Source of the DNA: Anaerolineae bacterium
Lineage (GTDB): Bacteria > Chloroflexota > Anaerolineae > Promineifilales > Promineifilaceae
DNA length: 64,000 nt
NCBI GenBank assembly: GCA_023382655.1
Contig: JAHDWK010000001.1
Coordinates: 421,089 to 485,088, forward strand
Direction of reading: 5' to 3'
Shown: one piece after another, positions 25,746-34,229 of the stretch
Position numbering within the stretch: the first letter of the stretch is position 1
How the letters are laid out: every line of letters starts with the position of its first letter
Made by a program: the position numbers and the translations under genes
Notes under the pieces: generated by a model
Seen by the model: only the letters and a program-made list of their open reading frames with translations
Databases searched by the model: none
Told to the model about the DNA's origin: nothing

Positions 25746-25800
25746 GTTCGTAGTAGGCGATTTATCGCCATCAAACGGCGATAAATCGCCTACTACGAAC
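25746..25800. repeat. modular palindromic repeat, gttcgtagtag family, perfect copy
   Basis: Arms 25746-25769 and 25777-25800 are perfectly complementary over 24 bases around a seven-base loop. Each arm has an outer gttcgtagtag and an inner ggcgatttatcgcc module. It lies between trpE and trpS. Confidence 0.9.
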
Positions 25801-25814
25801 GGGGAAGAGTAACT

Positions 25815-26828
25815 ATGAGTAAAAAACGCGTATTCAGCGGCATCCAACCAACCGGGAATGTACATCTGGGCAATTACCTGGGGTCTTATAAAAATTGGGT
25901 GGCGAAACAGGATGAGAAAGAAAATTTCTTTTGTGTGGTGGATTTGCACAGTCTGACCGTGCCGCAAGTACCGGAACAACTGCGGCACGAAACGCTGTCT
26001 ATGGCCGCCATTTTGCTGGCGTCGGGGCTAGACCCGGACAAGTGTACGCTTTTTGTGCAGAGCCATGTGCCGGCTCACGCTGAGGGCTGCTGGCTGCTCA
26101 ACTGCATCACGCCGCTGGGCTGGCTGCAACGCATGACCCAGTTCAAAGACAAGTCCGCCCGGCAAGAGAGTGTGTTGACCGGCCTGCTCGATTACCCGGT
26201 GCTGATGGCCGGGGACATCATCTTTTATGATGCCCATGAGGTGCCGGTAGGTGAAGACCAGAAGCAGCATGTGGAACTGGCGCGGGACATTGCCCAGCGG
26301 TTCAACAGCCTCTATGAAGAGGAGTTTTTCGTCATTCCGCAGCCGGTCATCCCGGAAGTGGGGGCGCGGGTGATGGCGCTGGATAATCCGACCGTGAAGA
26401 TGTCCAAGAGCCTGGCGCAAGTGCGCGGCCATGCCGTGCGCTTTCTGGATGAGCCGGATGAGATCATGCGCTCCTTCAAACGGGCGGTGACGGATTCGGG
26501 GCGCGAGATTCGCTTTTCCGATGACCCGGAAAAGGCGGGTGTGAATAACCTGCTGGAAATCTACCAGGCGCTCACCGGCAAGAGTCAGGCCGACGTGGAG
26601 GCGGACTTTGCCGATGCACGGGGGTATGGTGACCTGAAGGTGCGGGTGGCGGAGGTGACGATTGAGACGTTACGGCCGATCCAACAACACTACCACCAGT
26701 TGATGGCCGACCCGGCTGAATTGGGGCGGCTGCTGGCGAAAGGAGCGGAACAGGCAACGGCCGTGTCCCAACCCAAAGTGGACCGCATGAAGGAGATGAT
26801 GGGGCTGGTGTTGCCCACTCGTTTGTAG
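25815..26828 (+). CDS. trpS: tryptophanyl-tRNA synthetase
   Basis: The 337-residue class I synthetase has the HIGH-like signature [13 protein letters not shown] at residues 12-24 and KMSKS ([10 protein letters not shown]) near 195, with the Trp-binding [18 protein letters not shown] region (here [19 protein letters not shown]) between. It charges tRNA-Trp. Its placement within the T-box operon lets the cell raise charging capacity and tryptophan synthesis with one signal. A GGGGAAGAG ribosome site precedes the ATG. The TAG stop lies in a palindromic repeat. Confidence 0.96.
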   Translation: MSKKRVFSGIQPTGNVHLGNYLGSYKNWVAKQDEKENFFCVVDLHSLTVPQVPEQLRHETLSMAAILLASGLDPDKCTLFVQSHVPAHAEGCWLLNCITPLGWLQRMTQFKDKSARQESVLTGLLDYPVLMAGDIIFYDAHEVPVGEDQKQHVELARDIAQRFNSLYEEEFFVIPQPVIPEVGARVMALDNPTVKMSKSLAQVRGHAVRFLDEPDEIMRSFKRAVTDSGREIRFSDDPEKAGVNNLLEIYQALTGKSQADVEADFADARGYGDLKVRVAEVTIETLRPIQQHYHQLMADPAELGRLLAKGAEQATAVSQPKVDRMKEMMGLVLPTRL

Positions 26829-26875
26829 TAGGCGATTTATCGCCGTCAGAAGGCGATAAATCGCCTACTACGAAC
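26821..26875. repeat. modular palindromic repeat, gttcgtagtag family, second trp copy
   Basis: Arms 26821-26844 and 26852-26875 are complementary over 24 bases with a single G-T exception, around a seven-base loop. It separates trpS from trpG and contains the trpS stop codon. Confidence 0.9.
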
Positions 26876-26887
26876 AGGGAGGAAATA

Positions 26888-27451
26888 ATGATAATCGTCA
26901 TAGACAACTACGATTCGTTTACCTACAACCTGGTGCAGTATCTGGGGGAATTGGGACAGGAGATTCAGGTGTTTCGCAATGACCAGGTGACAGTGGAGGA
27001 GGTGCGGGCGATGCAGCCGGATCATATTGTCATTAGTCCGGGGCCGGGCGACCCGCATGATGGTGGTATTTCACTGGATTTGCTGCGTGAACTGGGGCCG
27101 ACAACGCCGATTTTCGGCGTGTGCCTGGGGCATCAATGCATTGGTGAGGCGTATGGCGGGCAGGTGGTGCGCGCACTGCGCTTGATGCACGGCAAAACGT
27201 CGCGGGTGTACCACAACGGTGAAGGGCTGTTTAACGGCATCCCCAGTCCATTTCAGGCGACGCGTTACCATTCACTGATTGTGGCAGAGCCGCTGCCGGA
27301 CTGCCTGGAAGTGACGGCTTTTACCAGCCAGGGTGAGGTGATGGGAGTGCGCCACAAGACGTATCCGGTGGTGGGCGTGCAGTTCCACCCGGAGAGCATC
27401 CTGACGGAGCATGGACGGCGCATTTTGCAGAATTTTTTGGACGGCCGTTGA
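26888..27451 (+). CDS. trpG: anthranilate synthase component II (glutamine amidotransferase)
   Basis: The 187-residue product delivers ammonia from glutamine to TrpE. The class I amidotransferase triad is visible: nucleophile Cys in [15 protein letters not shown], and His and Glu in [14 protein letters not shown]. The oxyanion motif [11 protein letters not shown] and the N-terminal [19 protein letters not shown] are standard TrpG/PabA. GGGAGGAAATA precedes the ATG. It ends the T-box-controlled run of trp genes; repeats and a pseudogene follow. Confidence 0.96.
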   Translation: MIIVIDNYDSFTYNLVQYLGELGQEIQVFRNDQVTVEEVRAMQPDHIVISPGPGDPHDGGISLDLLRELGPTTPIFGVCLGHQCIGEAYGGQVVRALRLMHGKTSRVYHNGEGLFNGIPSPFQATRYHSLIVAEPLPDCLEVTAFTSQGEVMGVRHKTYPVVGVQFHPESILTEHGRRILQNFLDGR

Positions 27452-27508
27452 ATGGGACGCGGATGAACGCGGATGAACGCGGATGACGCGGATTTTTGAG
27501 ATAAGAAC

Positions 27509-27617
27509 TGTCATTCCGAGAGCCTGTACTGAGCTTGTCGAAGTATCTTCCGAGGAATCCTATTTGCCTGATAGTTTCGAGGGATTTCTCGCTCTGAAGA
27601 CTCCGCTCGAAATGACA
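27509..27617. repeat. tcattccgag-type imperfect palindrome (MITE/REP-like)
   Basis: The element starts with tgtcattccgag and ends with its near complement ctcgaaatgaca, with inner inverted parts. A second copy is at 35192-35279. Just upstream, 27452-27500 holds a short array of gcggatgaac units. The pair of copies with complementary ends suggests a non-autonomous mobile or REP element. Confidence 0.75.
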
Positions 27618-27626
27618 GGGCGCTTG

Positions 27627-27965
27627 AAGTTCCCTGGCGGCGATGGCCCGGTTTTTGCAGGATTATGAGGCGGGTAAGGCGGACGGCCGTTACCAACCCA
27701 TTTCCCTGCCCCATTTGCCTTTTGCCGATGGGGAGTTTGGGCTGGCGTTGTGTTCGCATTTTCTCTTTTTGTACAGCGAGCAGGTGTCGTTGGATTTTCA
27801 CATCACGGCCGTGCGCGAGATGGTGCGTGTGGCCGGCGGTGCATTTACGGCCGTTGCGGGAAATGATGGAGGAGAGAGGGGGTGACGGCCGTGATTGAAA
27901 CAGCCAATTACGAATTCCAACGCGGCGGCAACCAGATGCTGCGCCTTCGCCGGGATAGATTATGA
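27627..27965 (+). pseudogene. remnant of a class I SAM-dependent methyltransferase
   Basis: Fragments of one protein are read in different frames: from 27643 RFLQDYEAGKADGRYQPISLPHLPFADGEFGLALCSHFLFLYS, then about 27845 REMMEERGGDG in a second frame, and from about 27890 IETANYEFQRGGNQMLRLRR. Together they resemble the C-terminal half of a bacterial methyltransferase family with the ending YEFQRGGNQML. The N-terminal half is missing, replaced by the palindromic element, and at least one frameshift breaks the remainder. A hairpin at 28008-28057 with gcagagg/cccctgc arms follows. Confidence 0.7.
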
Positions 27966-28085
27966 ATCATATTGCGCATCGCGTATAACTCACTATGATC
28001 CATTTTCAACGCAGAGGTGCGGAGAAGTTTTCTCTACGTCTCCGCGCCCCTGCGTTAAATATCTGACATACGACGAGGTAAAGTG

Positions 28086-30995
28086 ATGAATTCCCACGGT
28101 TTTGAGTTAATTCAGGAAACGACTATTGAAGAGTTAAACAGCAAAGCGACGTTGTACCGGCATGTGAAGACGGGCGCGGAACTGTTGTCGGTGGAAAATG
28201 AGGACGAGAACAAGGCGTTTGGCATCACCTTCCGCACCCCGCCGGAAGATTCCACCGGGCTGCCGCACATTATGGAACATGCGGTGTTGGGCGGTTCGCG
28301 CAAGTACCAGGTCAAGGAGCCGTTTATCGAACTGGCAAAGGGGTCATTTAAGACCTTTTTGAATGCGTTTACGGCCGCCGACTTCACCACCTATCCCGTA
28401 GCAACCACCAACACCAAAGAGTTGTATAACCTGGTGGACGTGTACCTGGACGCGGTATTTCATCCACTGATTACCCCCCACCATTTGGAGCAAGAGGGGT
28501 GGCACTATGAATTGAACAGCCCGGACGAGCCGCTCATTTACAAGGGCATTGTTTTTAACGAGATGAAGGGGGCGTATTCCTCGCCGGAGGGGGTGTTGTT
28601 TAAGGCGGTGAAGGAGTCGCTCTTCCCGGACAATGTGTACCGGCACGATTCCGGCGGCGACCCCACGGTGATGCCTAACCTGACCTATGAGCAGTTCCGC
28701 AGTTTCCATGAGACCTATTACCATCCGTCCAATGCCCGTATCTTTTTCTATGGGGACGACGACCCGGAGAAGCGGCTGGCGCTGTTGGATGAATACCTGA
28801 GTGGGTTTGATGCCGCCAAAGTAGACTCGGCCATCCCCTTGCATGAGCCATTTGTCGCGCCGAAACGAGTAGTACGGCCGTATGCCGTCACCGCCGATGG
28901 CGAACAAAAAGCGTATGTCAGCATCAACTGGGTGCTGCCGGAAATCCTCGACCCCGCGTTACAAATGGCGCTGAGTGTCATGTCCTATGCGGTGGTCAGC
29001 ACACCCGCTTCGCCGCTGCGCAAGGCGCTGATGGATTCGGGGCTGGGCAGCGATACCATTGGCGGCGGCATTTCCGGGGCGCTGCGCCAGGCTACGTTTT
29101 CCACCGGCCTGAAAGGGGTGGAACTGGCAAATGTGGACAAAGTAGAGCCACTGGTGTTGCAGACGTTGGAAAAATTGGCGACCGAAGGCATTGAGCCGGA
29201 GATGATTGAGGCGGCCATCAACACCATTGAATTTAGCCTGCGCGAAAACAATACCGGCTCTTTTCCGCGTGGCCTGTCGTTGATGGTTCGGGCACTGCGG
29301 AATTGGGTCTATGATTTTGACCCGTTGGAACCATTGCAATATGAAGCGCCGTTGACGGCCGTCAAAACCCAACTCGCCGCCAATCCTGCTTATCTGCAAG
29401 AACTGATCCAGACCTACCTGCTGGCAAACAACCATCGCGTGGCGCTGGTGTTGCAGCCAGACCCGGAATTACAGCCGCGGATGGAGGCGGAGGAGAAGGC
29501 GAAGTTGACGGCCGTGCAGGAACGCCTCAATGAACGCCAGATTGCCGACATCATCGAAACCACGCAGCAGTTGAAGGCGCTGCAAGAGAAGCCGGACGAC
29601 CCCGCCGCCCTCGCCGCCATCCCCCGGCTGACGCTGGCCGACCTGGACAAGGAAAACAAACCGATCCCCTTTGCCCGCGAAGCCATGCACGGGGCGGAGG
29701 TGATCACCCACGACCTGTTTACCAACGGCATCGTCTACCTGGACGTGGGCTTGAATTTGCACACGCTGCCCCAGGAATTGCTGCCACTGGTGGGGTTGTA
29801 CGGCCGTGCCCTCACCGAAGTGGGTACGGAAACCGAGGATTATGTGAAGTTACAGCAGCGCATTGGCCGCAAAACGGGTGGATTGCACGCCTCCCGCCAC
29901 ATTGCCGCCAAACGGAGCGCTTCCGAAGCCGCCGCCTGGCTTTTCCTGCGCGGCAAGGCAACGATGGCCCAGGTGGACGATTTGCTAGACATCTTGCGGG
30001 ACGTGCTGCTGACGGTGAAGCTGGATAACCGCGACCGGCTGCGGCAGATGGTGTATGAATCCATCTCCCGGCTGGAGGCGGGGCTGATTCCGGGGGGGCA
30101 TGGAGTGGCGGACGGCCGTTTGCGGGCCACTTTCAACGAGAGTGATTGGGCTTCCGAACAGACCAGCGGTGTCGCCTATCTCTTTGCCCTGCGCCAGTTG
30201 GCGGCCGATATGGAAAACGATTGGCCCGGTGTGCTGACGAAATTGGAGCAGGTGCGGCAAACACTCACCAGCCGCGGCAATCTGCTGGTCAATGTTACCC
30301 TGGACGCGGCCAATGGGGCGCAGTTTCAGCCCCGGCTGGCGGGGTTTATCGGCAGTCTGCCCGATGTGCCGGTGGCGGCGCAGCGCTGGCAGTGGCAGGG
30401 CGACGCCGTGCCGGAAGGGTTGACCATCCCGGCGCAGGTGAATTATGTGGCTCAGGGGGCCAATCTGTACGATTTGGGCTATAAGCTGCACGGCTCCATT
30501 GCCGTGATCAATAATTACCTGCGCACCACCTACCTGTGGGAAAAGATTCGGGTGCAGGGCGGGGCGTATGGCGGCATGGTCAGCTTCAGCCACAATACCG
30601 GCGTTTACAGTTTCCTGTCCTATCGTGACCCGAACCTGCTGGGTACGCTGGCGAATTATGCCGGTGTGCCCGCCTTTTTGCGCCAGCCATTGCACAACGA
30701 TGAATTGACCAAAAGTATTATCGGCGCGATTAGCAGCATGGATGCGTATGAACTGCCGGACGCCAAGGGGTATACGTCGCTCTCCCGTTATCTGGCGAAT
30801 GTGACGGATGCCTACCGGCAGCAGCTACGCGAGGAGGTGCTGTCTACCACCGCCGCCGACTTTGCGGCGTTGGGAGAAGTGTTGGAAGGGGTGCGGGAGT
30901 ACGGCCGTGTCGTTGTCCTCGGTTCCGCCGAAGCCATCCAGCACGCCAACACCGAACGTGGTGGTAACTGGCTGCGGGTGACGAAGGTGAAATAG
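28086..30995 (+). CDS. M16C zinc metalloprotease, presequence protease (PreP/Cym1) type
   Basis: The 969-residue protein has the inverted zinc motif LPHIMEHAVLGGS, H61-x-x-E64-H65, with the third ligand Glu about 75 residues on in FNEMKGAYSSPEGVL. Its length and the FKTFLNAFTAADFTTYPVATTN block place it in M16C, whose members (PreP, falcilysin, insulinase-related) degrade peptides of some 10-65 residues in a closed chamber. The second half, including the RxxY-like end (YLWEKIRVQGGAYGG), is present, so the enzyme appears whole. There is no signal peptide, so it acts in the cytoplasm. The start is ATG 28086, with GAGGT upstream. Confidence 0.93.
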   Translation: MNSHGFELIQETTIEELNSKATLYRHVKTGAELLSVENEDENKAFGITFRTPPEDSTGLPHIMEHAVLGGSRKYQVKEPFIELAKGSFKTFLNAFTAADFTTYPVATTNTKELYNLVDVYLDAVFHPLITPHHLEQEGWHYELNSPDEPLIYKGIVFNEMKGAYSSPEGVLFKAVKESLFPDNVYRHDSGGDPTVMPNLTYEQFRSFHETYYHPSNARIFFYGDDDPEKRLALLDEYLSGFDAAKVDSAIPLHEPFVAPKRVVRPYAVTADGEQKAYVSINWVLPEILDPALQMALSVMSYAVVSTPASPLRKALMDSGLGSDTIGGGISGALRQATFSTGLKGVELANVDKVEPLVLQTLEKLATEGIEPEMIEAAINTIEFSLRENNTGSFPRGLSLMVRALRNWVYDFDPLEPLQYEAPLTAVKTQLAANPAYLQELIQTYLLANNHRVALVLQPDPELQPRMEAEEKAKLTAVQERLNERQIADIIETTQQLKALQEKPDDPAALAAIPRLTLADLDKENKPIPFAREAMHGAEVITHDLFTNGIVYLDVGLNLHTLPQELLPLVGLYGRALTEVGTETEDYVKLQQRIGRKTGGLHASRHIAAKRSASEAAAWLFLRGKATMAQVDDLLDILRDVLLTVKLDNRDRLRQMVYESISRLEAGLIPGGHGVADGRLRATFNESDWASEQTSGVAYLFALRQLAADMENDWPGVLTKLEQVRQTLTSRGNLLVNVTLDAANGAQFQPRLAGFIGSLPDVPVAAQRWQWQGDAVPEGLTIPAQVNYVAQGANLYDLGYKLHGSIAVINNYLRTTYLWEKIRVQGGAYGGMVSFSHNTGVYSFLSYRDPNLLGTLANYAGVPAFLRQPLHNDELTKSIIGAISSMDAYELPDAKGYTSLSRYLANVTDAYRQQLREEVLSTTAADFAALGEVLEGVREYGRVVVLGSAEAIQHANTERGGNWLRVTKVK

Positions 30996-31096
30996 GGAAT
31001 GGGATCACGGATTGGACGGATAAGACGGATTTTCACAATAAGCAACCCCTATGTCTGTATTAGTTCGCTGGCAAGGTTTAGCAAACAATTGAGGTA

Positions 31097-31828
31097 ATGA
31101 AAATGAATGCTCCAGTAAATGTAAAACCTGGAACCCCTACAGGATCCATTCATGGTTGGGCACAAGAGGCTGCAGATTGGACGCGGTTGAATTCAGATAC
31201 AGGAGGAAACCCCGACTTTTTCCCGCTTACGGTAAAAGCGATTTATGTTATCGGGGTCATTTACGATCTGTGTGAAAGTGTAGGCCATTTGCTTAGGCAC
31301 CCAACTGCAGAAGAAACGACTTATATTCCTGCTTATGGCGTATTTGCTTCGGGAGTTGAATTGTTAGGTCGTTGCATAAATGGAAACACCTCAACTCGTA
31401 GCACCGCCCTAGACCTTGCTACTGGTTTCAAATGGCTTGCGAGTTCATCATATAGTGCTATTTCCGATACCCATGTGTTAATTGCGACCAGTAGCTTTTC
31501 TTACACGATTGATATGTTAACAGCTTTACGGCATTTCGCTGCCCATGGACAGGCAACTTCCAATATTACAAGTTCCGGTACATATAAGTTTGGCAATATT
31601 GATTATGAAATCCTGAGCCAAATGCCACCGCTAATTGCTGACGGATTAGAGCGATACTGGAGTCAACTACAAAACGATGATGACTTATGCAACATGCTGG
31701 CCCAGGCGAACATAATTGCACTCCGCAATTGGCCTGTTTTCAGGAGTTTGTCACTTTTCGAGAAGAACGAAAAGGGAATGTACCATAGCATCACTGAAAT
31801 TTTTAACAGATTCAACTGGCATGTCTAG
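31097..31828 (+). CDS. AT-rich gene of unknown function with HEPN-like RxxxxH motif
   Basis: The 243-residue product is largely helical, with no signal peptide. Its base composition is clearly more AT-rich than the neighbouring genes and it has no ACGGCCGT octamer, which points to recent transfer. Around residue 145 stands TALRHFAAHGQ, an Arg-x4-His pattern (R145, H150) similar to the catalytic motif of HEPN ribonucleases; the match rests on this short stretch alone. TTGAGGTAATG provides a weak ribosome site. The family is not recognised. Confidence 0.55.
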   Translation: MKMNAPVNVKPGTPTGSIHGWAQEAADWTRLNSDTGGNPDFFPLTVKAIYVIGVIYDLCESVGHLLRHPTAEETTYIPAYGVFASGVELLGRCINGNTSTRSTALDLATGFKWLASSSYSAISDTHVLIATSSFSYTIDMLTALRHFAAHGQATSNITSSGTYKFGNIDYEILSQMPPLIADGLERYWSQLQNDDDLCNMLAQANIIALRNWPVFRSLSLFEKNEKGMYHSITEIFNRFNWHV

Positions 31829-31849
31829 TCGAAGCAAAGGCAGGCTAAC

Positions 31850-32116
31850 ATGAGCAGGCCGAGACTGACACACCGTACCCCTCAGAAGATTGCCGTTGGC
31901 GAGAAGGGGCAGTTTACCCGGACGCTGACGGATGGGGAGGTGGCGCTGTTTATCGGGGCGACGTGGGATGTGAATCCGCTGCACACCGATGACAGTTTTG
32001 CCGCTCAGACCCGCTTTGGGCGACGTATTGTGCCCGGCCTGCTCACCGCCAGTTTGCTGACGCACATTGGCGGCCTGTGGAACTTCCTGGCCACGGAGAT
32101 GCATTGGAGAATTTGA
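31850..32116 (+). CDS. MaoC-like hotdog dehydratase, truncated at its C-terminus
   Basis: The 88-residue product matches the first half of MaoC-type enoyl hydratases: FTRTLTDGEVALFIGATWDVNPLHTDDSFAAQTRFGRRIVPGLLTASLLTHIGG, with the catalytic Asp (WDVNPLH) and His present. Complete proteins have about 140 residues. Here the frame runs into a heptanucleotide hairpin and ends directly before it, so the central helix and distal strands are missing. It is probably not functional. Confidence 0.7.
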   Translation: MSRPRLTHRTPQKIAVGEKGQFTRTLTDGEVALFIGATWDVNPLHTDDSFAAQTRFGRRIVPGLLTASLLTHIGGLWNFLATEMHWRI

Positions 32117-32117
32117 A

Positions 32118-32165
32118 CCGTGATGCGTGACCCGTGATTGATTGGGTCACGCATCACGCATCACG
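32118..32165. repeat. heptanucleotide hairpin, gtgatgc/gcatcac family
   Basis: Units gtgatgc and gtgaccc on the left and gcatcac on the right form a hairpin between the broken MaoC gene and the MBL gene. The array begins immediately after the MaoC stop. Confidence 0.8.
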
Positions 32166-32167
32166 CC

Positions 32168-33082
32168 ATGACCCTTCCTCCCCACCTCCACTTCCTCCAG
32201 CGCGGCTGGATTAACAGCAATACGGTGCTCATCACCGGCGGGGCGGGGCCGGTGGTGGTGGATACGGGGCATCCGTCCGGCGTGGCGGAGACGGTGGGGT
32301 TGATTGGGCAGATCGTTGATTTGGCGGAGATACGGCTGATTGTGAACACACATTGTCATTGGGATCACATCGGCGGGAATGGGGCGCTGCGGGGCGTGAG
32401 CGGGGCACAAACGGCAACCAGCGCCGCCACCGCCCCTATCCTGACCGCCCATGACCGGCGGCTGATGTGGCTGGATTATTTCGCCGCCGATTGTGAGCCG
32501 GTGACGGTGGACATCACCTGGCAGGATGGGGATGTGGTGGAATTGGGCGCGTACCGGTTTGAGGTGATGGCCACGCCGGGCCACGCGCCGGACAGCATCG
32601 CCCTGTACCAGCCAGAAACGCGCCTGCTCATATCGGCGGATGCGCTGCATGACCGGGATTGTGGCATTTTGAACACGGCCGTACACGGCGACCACATTCT
32701 CGACGAGGCGATAACAACGGTGGACAGACTGCAACAAGTTGACATTGCCCTGGCTCTGCCTGGACACGGCGGCCTGATTACCGACCCGGCTGCCAGCCTG
32801 CATGCCCTGGCGCGGCGGCTGGCGGAATTTAAGACATACCCGGAGAAGATGGCGCTGCACTTGTTACGGCGGGTGACGATGACGGCCGTGCTGCTGGCCC
32901 AACCGATCAGCCGTCAACAATTTATAGAGGAGGCATTGGCACGGCCGTGGCCCCACGACTACGCCCCCCGCGCCAACTGCCCCGACCCCGAACAACTGCT
33001 GCACCAACTACTCAATGATTTCATTCAACGAGGATTGGTGTGTGAGCAAGACGGGCGCTTAACCAGCATGGTGCCGCGCTGA
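32168..33082 (+). CDS. MBL-fold metallohydrolase
   Basis: The 304-residue product has the metallo-beta-lactamase fold with the metal motif THCHWDHIGGN (HxHxDH), GHAPDSIALY with the third His, ISADALHDRD with the bridging Asp, and LPGHGG near the end. The C-terminal 70 residues form a winged-helix-like extension as in LACTB2/ribonuclease-like or glyoxalase II-like enzymes. The start at 32168 lies two bases after a repeat array with no obvious ribosome site. The substrate is unknown. Confidence 0.88.
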   Translation: MTLPPHLHFLQRGWINSNTVLITGGAGPVVVDTGHPSGVAETVGLIGQIVDLAEIRLIVNTHCHWDHIGGNGALRGVSGAQTATSAATAPILTAHDRRLMWLDYFAADCEPVTVDITWQDGDVVELGAYRFEVMATPGHAPDSIALYQPETRLLISADALHDRDCGILNTAVHGDHILDEAITTVDRLQQVDIALALPGHGGLITDPAASLHALARRLAEFKTYPEKMALHLLRRVTMTAVLLAQPISRQQFIEEALARPWPHDYAPRANCPDPEQLLHQLLNDFIQRGLVCEQDGRLTSMVPR

Positions 33083-33087
33083 GTTGC

Positions 33088-33176
33088 CTGACAAGGTGAC
33101 AAGGTGAAGGGGTGACAAGGTGAGTTGGTGAGGTCAACCTCTTCATAATTCATAATCCATAATTCATAATTACGAG
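33088..33176. repeat. heptanucleotide arrays, gtgacaa and cataatt families joined
   Basis: A run of gtgacaa-like units is followed directly by cataatt units before the trpD start. Two different heptad families are thus fused in one gap. Confidence 0.75.
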
Positions 33177-33182
33177 GGAAAG

Positions 33183-34208
33183 ATGGGAATTAGAGAAGCC
33201 ATTGCCAAAACGATCAACTTTCAAGACCTGACCTTAGCCGAGGCAGAAGCCGCCATGAACGACATTATGAACGGTGAAGCCACGCCCGCCCAGATTGGCT
33301 GTTACCTGACGGCGCTGCGCATGAAGGGGGAAACGGTGGACGAGATTGCGGGCAGCGCCAAATCCATGCGGGCGCATGTTGTCCCTGTGCATGTGCCCCT
33401 GGCGGCAGGGGACATGATGGTGGATACAGTGGGCACAGGCGGCGATGGCAAACACACCTTCAACATCTCCACCACGGCCGCTTTTGTGGTCGCGGGTGCG
33501 GGTATGAAAGTGGCCAAACATGGCAACCGCGCCGCCAGCAGCAAATCCGGCTCGGCCGATGTGCTCATGGCGTTGGGCGGGAACCTGGATTTGACGCCGG
33601 AGCAGGTGGCGGCCTGTGTGCAAGAGGTGGGTTTTGGTTTCTTGTATGCCATCCACCACCACCCGGCAATGCGTTTTGCCGGGCCGCCGCGCCGCGAAAT
33701 CGGCCAGCGCACCATCTTCAACATCCTCGGCCCGCTGACCAACCCGGCGGGGGCCGCTTACCAGTTGATTGGCGTTTTTGACCCCAACCTGACCGAGCCG
33801 ATGGCCCAGGTGCTCAAGGCATTGGGCAGCCAGGCGGCGTATGTGGTGCATGGCGCAGATGGGCTGGACGAACTGTCCACCGCCGGGGTAAACCGGGTCA
33901 GTCGGTTGCGGCACGGCCGTGTGACCACCTATGAACTAGACCCCGCCGACCTGGGGCTGGCGCGGGGCCGCCTGGATGATTTTATCGGCGGTACGCCGGC
34001 AGAAAATTCCCAGATCACCCATGATATTTTGAGCGGTAAGGATAAAGGGCCACGCCGCGACATTGTGCTGTTCAATGCCGCCGCCACCCTGAGCGTGGCC
34101 GATGATGATATGCGCGTCGGTCTGGCAACGGCCGTGCAAGCCATTGACAGCGGCGCGGCTTTGCGTGCCCTGGAAGCGTGGGTGCAGATGAGCAACGGCT
34201 TTGCTTAG
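33183..34208 (+). CDS. trpD: anthranilate phosphoribosyltransferase
   Basis: The 341-residue product transfers phosphoribosyl to anthranilate. It shows the PRPP-binding DTVGTGGDGKHTFNISTTAAFVVAGAGMKVAKHGNRAASSKSGSADVL block, the anthranilate-binding HHHPAMRF and RREIGQRTIFNILGPLTNPA, and the C-terminal GTPAENSQITHDILSG. GAGGGAAAG precedes the ATG. It is 5.7 kb away from trpG, so the trp genes are in two blocks, and trpC follows after 21 bases. No second T-box is visible before it. Confidence 0.96.
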   Translation: MGIREAIAKTINFQDLTLAEAEAAMNDIMNGEATPAQIGCYLTALRMKGETVDEIAGSAKSMRAHVVPVHVPLAAGDMMVDTVGTGGDGKHTFNISTTAAFVVAGAGMKVAKHGNRAASSKSGSADVLMALGGNLDLTPEQVAACVQEVGFGFLYAIHHHPAMRFAGPPRREIGQRTIFNILGPLTNPAGAAYQLIGVFDPNLTEPMAQVLKALGSQAAYVVHGADGLDELSTAGVNRVSRLRHGRVTTYELDPADLGLARGRLDDFIGGTPAENSQITHDILSGKDKGPRRDIVLFNAAATLSVADDDMRVGLATAVQAIDSGAALRALEAWVQMSNGFA

Positions 34209-34229
34209 TTGTGTTACAATGGCCTTCTT

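Noticed and set aside
27895..28086. Small open frame before the M16C protease
   Set aside because: It spans the methyltransferase remnant and a hairpin repeat and has a composition unlike a real protein.
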